This document shows, in pieces, positions 8,529 to 15,464 of a DNA stretch of 29,409 bases. The notes below the pieces were generated by a model. It ran no database searches and was not told the DNA's origin. It saw only the letters and a list, made by a program, of their open reading frames with translations. Made by a program: the position numbers and the translations under genes. Source of the stretch: Prorocentrum cordatum (taxonomy: Eukaryota; Sar; Dinophyceae; Prorocentrales; Prorocentraceae); NCBI GenBank assembly GCA_963575745.1, contig CAUYUJ010021660.1, forward strand, positions 640,739 to 670,147. The letters are read 5' to 3'. How positions within the stretch are numbered: the stretch's first letter is position 1; each line of letters starts with the position of its first letter.

Positions 8529-8817
8529 ATGGCCTCGCAGAGGACCTACTCGCGAACGTTCGATGAAAAGAGACGTGGATTCCTTTATCCCAGCGGCGCA
8601 TCCAGGCCATTTAATCTGCGAACAGTTGCTCTGCGAGTAGACGCAGGGCCGGACCGAAACGCTGTTCTGCTGGACTTCGGCTGTGTTCTGCTCTCCGCTT
8701 CGGCAGGGAGGTATGCTGGAAGACAGGCAGAGCGCACGACGGCAGACAGCACGAGCACGGAGCGATGTCAGCAGCGGCTCGGTCCAGCCCTGGTGGAACG
8801 CGCTTGTCTAGCATCGC
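8529..8817 (+). CDS. Weak hypothetical ORF before a CTC tract
   Basis: ATG at 8529 followed by about 96 sense codons with varied composition (begins MASQRTYSRTFDEKRRGF) before the frame enters a CTC tract as poly-Leu. No domain is recognised. It starts only 10 bp after a family B element, third positions are not strongly biased, and a GTATGC that could serve as a donor occurs at 8710. It may be chance. Confidence 0.15.
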
Positions 8818-8892
8818 TCCTCCTCCTCCTCCTCCTCCTCCTCCTCCTCCTCCTCCTCCTCCTCCTCCTCCTCGTCCTCCTCCTCCTCCACC
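8818..8892. repeat. CTC/TCC microsatellite
   Basis: Near-perfect triplet tract of about 70 bp. Confidence 0.9.
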
Positions 8893-9116
8893 ACGAGGGG
8901 CGGCATGGCTGGGGGCACGAGGCGTCTCCCGGATGCCACGGCCCCTCCCCGCGCCTGCCCGCGGGGGGGGTCGGTGGGCCTGCCCGGGGCCCGCCGGGGG
9001 GGCTCCCGAGGTCCGGCCACGGGCGGGCGGGGGGCGCCCGCCGGGGGGGGCGGCGAGAGGCCCGCCGCAGGAGAGCCAGAGGCGCGGAGGCAGAGAGTTC
9101 CCCGAAGCGCTCATTT
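8893..9116. other. Very GC-rich spacer
   Basis: Dense CGCCCGCGGG and GGGCGGGGGGCGCCC segments with much local self-complementarity. No convincing gene. Confidence 0.4.
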
Positions 9117-9415
9117 TTGATTCCCTGTCTTGCCGATCGGCGCGGGCGCCCACGCCCGCCCCCCTCCCCCACCCCCATCCCACCCCCACCCGCCCCCCCC
9201 CCCTCATGGAGCAGATCTCTTGCTGTTTTTGGGGGCAGCCTGTTTCCAGTCTGTTGGCGTCTCCCCCAGAGGCAGCGCTCCTTTAAAAAACCCACCTCCA
9301 AACAAAACAAAAAGCGCAGTCGCCCTACAGCAGAGGTCTGGAGCCAGACCCCCTCCCCCCTCCCCCACCTTTCCGCCCAATGTCGAAACGCCGAATAACA
9401 AATTCTCACAAAGTG
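9117..9415 (+). repeat. Dispersed repeat family C, copy 2
   Basis: Begins near GATTCCCTGTCTTGCCGATC and GGCGCGG, then a C-rich stretch, CATGGAGCAGATCTCTTG and CTGTTTTTGGGGGC. It ends with CGCAGTCGCCCTACAGCAGA, GAGCCAGAC and AATGTCGAAACGCCGAATAA. Copy 3 (9661-9880) repeats the whole order; copy 1 (1-108) repeats the final third. Confidence 0.65.
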
Positions 9416-9420
9416 ATTGT

Positions 9421-9644
9421 AGGCCTCTTGGATGGGATCGCAGCTGATGGGATCGGAGGATCGCGCCGCATCGCCGATGCATCGGCGATGCGGCTCGATG
9501 CGGAGCCCAGTTTTCTTCACGTCGACGTCGCTGATGCATCGCCGACGTCGCCGATGCGTCGCCGGTGCATCGCCGATTCATCGCCGATGCATCGCCGATG
9601 TATTGCCGATGAGGCGCGATCATTCGATCCCATCTAGGAGGCCT
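9421..9644. mobile_element. Inverted-repeat element with central palindromes
   Basis: The ends are AGGCCTCTTGGATGGGATCG (9421-9440) and, in reverse complement, AGGCCTCCTAGATGGGATCG (9625-9644), matching at 18 of 20 positions. Inside, 9465-9494 is a perfect 30-bp palindrome centred on GATGCATC, followed by more GCATCGCCGATG units. The body is homologous to 7311-7462. It separates two copies of family C. No target-site duplication is evident and there is no coding capacity. Confidence 0.7.
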
Positions 9645-9660
9645 CTAGAGCTCGTAGTCT

Positions 9661-9880
9661 TGTTCATTGTTTTGCCGATCGGCGCGGCCCCTTCCACCCC
9701 CTGCCCCCCTCCCCATGGAGTAGATCTTGACTGTTTTCGGCGCCCGTTTCAAGCAGGTGGAGTCCCCCCCATAGGACGCACTGTTGCACGCAGTCGCACT
9801 AAGCAGAGGTCCGGAGCCAGACACTCTCCCTCCCTTCCCCCCCCCCCTTCCGCCCAGTGCCGAAACGCCAAATAATCGGG
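9661..9880 (+). repeat. Dispersed repeat family C, copy 3
   Basis: Has TTGTTTTGCCGATCGGCGCGG near its start, then CATGGAGTAGATCTTGACTG, CGCAGTCGCACTAAGCAGAG and GTCCGGAGCCAGAC, ending with CAGTGCCGAAACGCCAAATAA. It is in the same orientation as copies 1 and 2. Confidence 0.65.
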
Positions 9881-9890
9881 CGAAGAGAAT

Positions 9891-10026
9891 TATGCACATG
9901 CACCGATCTTGGCAAGGCCCATCCTTGACCCAGGATCGGTGCATATACCTTCCTGGCCAAGGTATGAGGGCGTATGCACCGATCCTGGGCTCAGGATGGG
10001 CCTGGCCAGAATCTGTGATGTGCATA
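9891..10026. mobile_element. 136-bp foldback element
   Basis: Ends are TATGCACAT (9891-9899) and its exact complement ATGTGCATA (10018-10026). Inverted complementarity continues inward nearly to the centre. Shared blocks include AGGCCCATCCT and CCCAGGATCGGTGCAT, about 80% matching by eye over roughly 60 bp with a loop of about 10 nt. The left arm also has a smaller internal hairpin (GCACCGATC ... GATCGGTGC). No coding content. Confidence 0.7.
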
Positions 10027-10459
10027 GTCCTCCTTCCTCCACACAAAAGACACGTTCCAACAGTGCTTGCACTCAGTGGGTTCTTATCTCTTTGCTACGG
10101 GACTGGGCCTGCGCGGCGGTGCGGCAGCCGCGTGGCGGCTGTCGCCCGCCACCGTCGCCGCCTCGTGGCCGCCCGTGGTCTGGGCCTGCGCGGCAGTCAG
10201 GCGGCCACACAGTCAAGACGCTGAAATCAGAAACAGTTTGGATTTGGAAGGGGCTCGATGTTCCTTACGTCCTTCCGCGGTTGCTCCTCTAGCCAGTACT
10301 CGTGCACACAGGCTTTTTTGAAGCCGCAGAGGGGCTTCGTTCCTTATTGAGCGTTCCTTACTTCAGCAGCCCGACTGTATTGCGCACCACACGGAGTCTC
10401 GATTCTAAAGGAGTATTAGGATCTCCTTCCCCCTGGACTTAACATCTCCCCTTTCCGTA
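10027..10459. other. Spacer with a 15-bp direct repeat
   Basis: CTGGGCCTGCGCGGC occurs at 10103-10117 and again at 10180-10194 in GC-rich sequence. The rest shows no gene, RNA or inverted repeat I can support. Confidence 0.4.
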
Positions 10460-10501
10460 TTGCAATTGACATGTGGTTATGCCCCATCGTCCACCCTAAA
10501 T

Positions 10502-10849
10502 ATGAATTCATATTATCCCCAACTGTGCGCGTACGCTCGTTTATCAAAAATCATACGTGTTCAAGAACCCCTTGCAAAAAAGTGGGACGAAGTCTTACAG
10601 AACTGTTCGTCGCGCGCGCATGCCGAAATCCTTCAAACAACCTTAGGTTTCGTAAGGATTTCAAAATCGAGTGTTCCGAAGACATATGTTGCAACATCAG
10701 TTTTCAAAAATGCCTGCGCTCGCGCTCCTGCGGATTGTGAGGCAAACCATGAATACTTCAACATGTTCATTGAAAGCATTAAAAACAAATTCTGGGCCTC
10801 TCGCGCCGCACGTCGAAAGCGCGCGTGGTTTGGGAGGTCGCCGCGGTGA
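10502..10849 (+). CDS. Weak hypothetical ORF in a lower-GC segment
   Basis: An in-frame ATG at 10502 opens about 115 codons to a TGA at 10847-10849. The peptide has balanced composition (for example EPLAKKWDEVLQNCSSRAHA and VFKNACARAPADCEANHEYF) and is not a repeat translation. No known domain is recognised, the +1 frame is also open over part of it, and no splice sites stand out. It could be an exon remnant or chance. Confidence 0.2.
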   Translation: MNSYYPQLCAYARLSKIIRVQEPLAKKWDEVLQNCSSRAHAEILQTTLGFVRISKSSVPKTYVATSVFKNACARAPADCEANHEYFNMFIESIKNKFWASRAARRKRAWFGRSPR

Positions 10850-10859
10850 CCGCCACAAA

Positions 10860-11202
10860 TCGGGGCAAGGTTTTGGTCAAGGAGTGGAGTGCACCTGCCC
10901 AGATCCTACCCCCCGCACTGCAGAGCAGACGTCGCCCATAATCAACCAAGATCAACCATACAGCGACAGAGAGTTGTCAATTCATGTCCACCTCCAACAT
11001 GGGCAGTCATGCTTTGTTTTTGGTCAGGGGGAGATTATCACAAAACCACCCCAAGCGCTGGCGGCGAGCAGGAAGTGGAAACATGTTTTTGTTCTAGTTC
11101 GGGCGTTGTTGTGGCAAAGGCTCTCTTTCAGCCGGACCTCCCCGCCCCCCATTGGCACCACCCAAACATATTTCACCACGTGCGGGTCGGCCACGCAAGG
11201 CC
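10860..11202. other. Spacer with open frames but no recognisable gene
   Basis: Two plus-strand frames stay open across this stretch. Neither has recognisable motifs. No repeat family member was detected until family F at 11203. Confidence 0.3.
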
Positions 11203-11333
11203 GACACGCGCGCTCGGAAATCTCACTGCACAAGCTCCGTGGCGGGCGCTTTCTGGCCGTGCCTCTCGGGAGAAGATATACCACGAGACTTTGTACCATA
11301 TGCTCGGGTCGGACGCGCGGCTCCAACAGGGGC
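11203..11333 (+). repeat. Dispersed repeat family F, copy 2
   Basis: Matches 2562-2693 with CGTGGCGGGCGCTTTCTGGC, CTCTCGGGAGAAGAT and CATATGCTCGGGTCGGACGC in the same order. Confidence 0.65.
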
Positions 11334-11370
11334 GCGCCGGCCCGCCCCAGCATTTCTCGTGCTGCGTCTT

Positions 11371-11411
11371 TTTTGCCTCCTGGAGGCGTCTCGTCGCCAC
11401 GGCTGGGCAGA
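11371..11411 (+). repeat. Family E fragment
   Basis: TTTTGCCTCCTGGAGGCG and TCTCGTCGCCACGGCTGG match the middle of family E copies 1 and 2. It abuts a GGA tract, as copy 1 nearly does. Confidence 0.45.
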
Positions 11412-11775
11412 GGGCGAGGAGGAGGAGGAGGAGGTGGAGGAGCAAGACGAGGTGAACGAGGAGAAGAAGGAGGGGGAGGAGGAGGAGGTGGAGAGGGAGG
11501 AGGAGGAGGAGGAGGAGGAGGAGGACAGCGTCGAGGATGGCGAGGCCTTCTGGGCCCCGCCCCCAGGTTCTGGCGGCGAGTACCCTCTATTCCGGGGAGG
11601 AGCCGCGGCCCCGCACCAGCTGGCCGCGCAGGGGCCTCTTCATGCTGAGCACCCGCGGCCGCCGCCGCCCGTGGACGAGCACGCGGTGAAGTCCCTGATC
11701 CGGCAGGAGTTCGCGCAGCGGCTCCTTCGAAGAGAAAACTGCACCACCAAGCAGAGCACCCAAAGAAAAGACTGA
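11409..11775 (+). CDS. Candidate exon: acidic low-complexity region plus short helical tail
   Basis: Read in one frame to a TGA at 11773-11775. First come about 38 mostly Glu codons from GAG repeats, interrupted by non-repeat residues (EEQDEVNEEKKEG). Then follow about 80 non-repetitive codons including DSVEDGEAFWAPPPGSGG and VDEHAVKSLIRQEFAQRLLR, the latter a plausible amphipathic helix. From 11524 to about 11725 the third positions are mostly G or C, unlike the flanks. A CAG at 11406-11408 could be an acceptor. No domain is recognised. It might be a host exon in which a GGA tract is translated as a Glu-rich linker. Confidence 0.3.
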
Positions 11776-11776
11776 C

Positions 11777-11928
11777 CAGGAGGAGGAGGAGGAGGAGGAG
11801 GAGGAGGAGNNNNNNNNNNNNNNNNNNNNNNNNNNNNNNNNNNNNNNNNNNNNNNNNNNNNNNNNNNNNNNNNNNNNNNNNNNNNNNNNNNNNNNNNNNN
11901 NNNNNNNNNGAGGAGGAGGAGGAGGATT
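11777..11928. repeat. GGA tract interrupted by a 100-N assembly gap
   Basis: GGA units run to 11809, N fills 11810-11909, and GGA resumes to about 11926. The gap size of exactly 100 suggests a placeholder, so the true tract length is unknown. Confidence 0.95.
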
Positions 11929-13845
11929 TTGTTTTGCCGATGCGCTACTCTGCCGCGAGTGGTCGCGGTCCTCCTGGCGGCCAGCCAGGCAGCCGACGAG
12001 CACGGCACTTAAGACGCTGCCAGCGCAGGATTGTTCCATGCACGCTGGCCGACCCGCAATAGCAGGCCACGCGACAGGGCCTTGCCCCCGTGGCGACTGC
12101 CAGGAGGCCCACCCGTCGGGCGTCAATCAAACAACCGCACCACACTGAGAGCATCCACGTCGAGCCAAATAAAGTCGCTCTTCGGGTGCTTGCCAGACAG
12201 GAGACGGTTCCAATATGAGGCCGCCGAGCGGGGGCAGTGCGGCTTACCATTACAAACTTTGTTGAGATAGCGCACGTAGCCCCCAGTCGAAAAAGCCTTA
12301 CACTTCAGGCAGATACACAAAGCGCTACCGTCAGAGCAAGACAGGGCAATGCACTTGTGGCCAAGCTCTATGAGCTTGGTGTCATAGGGCTTGTGGGTGT
12401 GACGGCAGACACTGTTGGGAGGCCAACAGGACCTGGACACCCTCAAACATTGCTTGCACTGCCAGTAGCCGTCCCTATGCACCCAAGAGTGGCTAATCTT
12501 GGGAGCGGACACGGCGGGCTCCCGCTGCTCACGCGTGGCCTGCGACAGATCACACGCGGGCCAGAGCGGTAGCATCCTGGCAGCCAGCACACACACACAC
12601 TTTCTTAGCAATCGAAAGGGCTCGATCGAGCCATTCAGACTGCTCGGGGCTCGGCCTCTCGTGAGCCAACGCCCCGAGCGTGGCGTAGTGATCAGCTAGG
12701 TCGTTCCCAGCCTTACAAAACCGCAAATGATCATCCCCTTGGGCCTGTTCTTCGGTCATGTGACCTTTGACCTTGAAAATCTGGCCCATTTCAGAATCAG
12801 CCGTCCAAACAAACATTCCAGCGTGCACCCGTTTGAAAGACAACTGTTCTGAGCGGGGGAGGGACCACACCTGTACAACATTCTGACAATCACTATAACC
12901 ACAAGACGGTTCCAGGGCATTCTGGCAGGCCGCCGTACAAGCAGCGAACTCACCAGCCTGAGCCGTTTGCGGGATGGGGAGGGGGAGGGGAGCGTACACA
13001 TGACCCAACTCTTGCCCAGAATCGGAGACCGAGACATACGACCACCCCGTCCGCGACAACCCCCGAATGACCGACTTGATGCACGAACCGTCCATAAAAA
13101 TATGACCTTTCACAAAATAATCATCACGACCAGGGTCACTGGCATGATAAACAGTAGGTTCAGCAACAGTAGGGGCTGGAAAGAAATCACCAGGATGATA
13201 CATAATCCCCAAGGTAAACAGAACCTGATCGTGCTTCGATAGGGATGATCATGCTGGTGGATGGTATTGAAAGTCATCCCCTAAAAGCTCGCGGCGCAGC
13301 TCGGCACAGGACTCGTGCACGCACTTCCACAACCTGTGGAAAATCGTGTCCTGCTCCGTGCCGCACAGGGGGCAGAGCAAGTCGGGCAAAATGTAGCCGT
13401 GCTCTGACGCTCTAACCTTGGTCCACGGAGCCTGACAGACGAGCCCGCGGATACAGCCTTTCTCCCAAGGCGTGAGCTTAGACGAAGCCATAGCACGGAG
13501 CGGCACGTCTAAGCAAGCACGTCGCTCAAGACCAAGGCTGTCTCCGTAGGCACGCTCATGAAATCTGAAAACGGCGAGACGCAGCAGACGTTTGAGGAGG
13601 GCAGGAGAGACAAGCGTCAACTGAACTTCCACCCCCAACTCGTCAACCAAGGTAGAGAAAGAGGGCATCTTCCACCCAAGACGCTCCACGGACAACCTGA
13701 GGGCCCCAACGGGACCTCCAACCTGCCTCCAGGAGGGGGGAGGGCCCGCAAACACAGTACTCCAAGCCCCCCTGAGCTCGGCCAAGCTGAGGCCAAACTC
13801 GAAGGAGGCCGTCAGGCTGGCCCAGATTTCTCTGGACCAGCGCAC
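11929..13845 (-). mobile_element. 5'-truncated LINE-type retrotransposon (minus strand)
   Basis: Reading on the minus strand, the element enters at 13845 directly from a purine-rich tract and encodes the segment after the RT domain (zinc knuckle, RNase H, Cys-rich C-terminus). It then has about 195 bp of 3' untranslated sequence ending in GGCAAAACAAAAT before a TCC tract. No RT or endonuclease is present, so the copy is 5'-truncated or cut by the tract. It is head-to-head with the plus-strand LINE and clearly diverged from it, so it is likely a different subfamily of the same lineage. Confidence 0.8.
12123..13845 (-). pseudogene. ORF2 C-terminal remnant: zinc knuckle, RNase H, Cys-rich domain
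   Basis: Starts without a start codon at the tract junction. About residues 158-175 give CPLCGTEQDTIFHRLWKC, a CX2CX8HX4C knuckle. The frame meets one TGA at 13249-13251 and continues in the same frame. RNase H follows with candidate catalytic acids in FMDGS, AGEFAA, SDCQN and GNDLADHYA, all present. Near 12590-12600 the frame changes within a CACACACAC microsatellite, read as VCVC on this strand. The new frame holds a Cys/His-rich tail (YWQCKQC, LCICLKC) ending in TGA at 12123-12125. One stop and one frameshift make it inactive as it stands, but the RNase H core itself is intact. Confidence 0.8.
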
Positions 13846-13975
13846 GGGGGGAGGGGGGGGGGGGGGGGAGGGGGAGGAGGGGAGGGGGAGGGAGGAGGGG
13901 GGGGGGAGGGGAGGAGGGGGAGGAGCGGGGAGGAGGAGGGGAGGAGGAGGAGGAGGAGGAGGAGGAGGAGGAAGC
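13846..13975. repeat. Purine (GGGA/GGA) tract shared by two LINE 5' ends
   Basis: A G-rich half (13846-13920, with a run of about 17 G) passes into GGA units up to 13974. The minus-strand LINE starts at its left edge and the plus-strand LINE at its right edge. Confidence 0.9.
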
Positions 13976-14113
13976 CGTTCTGGCGCCTAAGTCTTCGGAC
14001 GAGGAGCTTGCAACAGCGAACTTCAGAACGGCATTGCTGTTGCGGGCCAATTTCGGCTTCGCCATTTCGTGTGAGCTCCTGCAGGAGCACCAGTCTCTCG
14101 AGTCTGCACCTTC

Positions 14114-15364
14114 ATGGGGCGCGATGGCTCAGGCTGGAAGAAGTGGGGAGACAAGCAGTGGAATGACTGGTCTAACTGGTCCGATTCCAATTTCAAGTGG
14201 AAGTGCGTGTCCTGCGGATGCGCAAAGAATGATGGATGGATGCAGTGGTGCAAGCACTGCAACACGGCTAGGAAGGAGGTCATGGTGTCGGAGTATGCCA
14301 AGCCGCCTGGTGTCTGGGCCGAGCATCACGGTCATCTGCTGCCTGCTGATGTACGTCTTGTTGGTCTGCAGTTGCGGCAGTCAGGATGGCTCGGAGCTTC
14401 TCTGCCTGCCACCAAGTACACGCCTGACCAGCTGCCGTCGCTGCGCGCCCTCCAGCAGTCCATGTCAGAGCTGGGGGATGTGGCGGGGGCGGCTCGCCAC
14501 CAGCAGGCCATCGAGGAGTTGGAGAAGTCTCAGGCTCCAGCCACGCCTACAGTGGGCGCGGCGAAGCACGCCATGGAGCAGGCTAAGTGGCAGCTCGACC
14601 GTGCCGTCGGCAAGGCTGAGAGCTTGGAGGAGCAGTTGTCGGAGGCTCGCCAGGCTGCAGCGCAGGCATACATGTCATACGAGCAGCGCGAGAAGGTTTA
14701 CAAGGAGACTGTTCGAGGGCTGGCGGCTAAGGTTGTGCCTGAGGAAAAGAAGTCCTCGGCGCCGCGCCTCAGCCTGGACGACATGCTGTCGGGCAAGGAC
14801 ATCGATTTCGACGACGGCGGCCTCTTCGGCATTGAGCAGCTCGAGGGTGTCGAGGTGCAAGATGCTGATCGGGATGAGCTTGAACGGCGCAAGGCAGAAC
14901 TACAGCAGCTCGTGCAGGCGGCCGCTCGGGAGGCGTTCCAGGGGCTCAAGGAGAAGGCCACCGCGATGCTGGAGGAGCAAAAGCGCTTCAACAAGCGCAT
15001 GCAGGCAAAGAGACGACGAGGTCATGACGGGCAGGATACCCCGCCTCCTGACAGCTCTCCAGCTACTGCGGCAGCTGGTGATGGTGGCGCTCCTGAGCCT
15101 GCTGCTCAAGTCCCTGGTCCGAAGGTACCAGTGGTGGATCTGCTCAACCAGGACTCGGAGACTCCAGGACGGCCTGCCCAGGTGCCACCAGAAAAGATCG
15201 ACGAAGTCTACAACAAGGCCAAGGCAGCAGCCAAGGCCAAAGGCAAGGGCCAGGAATGCAAAGTTGACGGCAAGGGTGGTGGCGCTAAGCAGTCTGTTTG
15301 GCACAATGATTACTGTTTGGACGGCCAACACTACCAGCTGGGGGCCGTGTATTTCTTGCGTTGA
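14114..15364 (+). CDS. LINE ORF1 protein with RanBP2-like zinc finger and coiled coils
   Basis: 416 residues from ATG 14114 to TGA 15362-15364. The N-terminus is Trp-rich, then residues 29-49 fit the RanBP2-type finger: Trp29, Cys31, Cys34, Asn39, Cys46, Cys49 (WX1CX2CX4NX6CX2C, against a family pattern of X3 before Asn). RanBP2-type fingers bind single-stranded RNA or ubiquitin, so a role in binding element RNA is inferred. Residues about 152-205 and 252-300 are charged and likely coiled coils, suited to multimerisation as in other LINE ORF1 proteins. The region 300-345 is Pro/Ala-rich, and 368-392 is Lys/Gly-rich and basic. ORF2 lies in another frame and is open well before ORF1 ends. The ORF is intact. 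It could also be an N-terminal part of one long polyprotein joined by frameshifting. Confidence 0.75.
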   Translation: MGRDGSGWKKWGDKQWNDWSNWSDSNFKWKCVSCGCAKNDGWMQWCKHCNTARKEVMVSEYAKPPGVWAEHHGHLLPADVRLVGLQLRQSGWLGASLPATKYTPDQLPSLRALQQSMSELGDVAGAARHQQAIEELEKSQAPATPTVGAAKHAMEQAKWQLDRAVGKAESLEEQLSEARQAAAQAYMSYEQREKVYKETVRGLAAKVVPEEKKSSAPRLSLDDMLSGKDIDFDDGGLFGIEQLEGVEVQDADRDELERRKAELQQLVQAAAREAFQGLKEKATAMLEEQKRFNKRMQAKRRRGHDGQDTPPPDSSPATAAAGDGGAPEPAAQVPGPKVPVVDLLNQDSETPGRPAQVPPEKIDEVYNKAKAAAKAKGKGQECKVDGKGGGAKQSVWHNDYCLDGQHYQLGAVYFLR

Positions 15365-15464
15365 GACAAAGGCCAAGCAGCGCCGCCAGGATGCTAAGTT
15401 CCGCCAGGCGTTGCATGGGGCACCGACAGGCAAAGGGACTTCAAGTACTGTTTCAACCTTCCCT

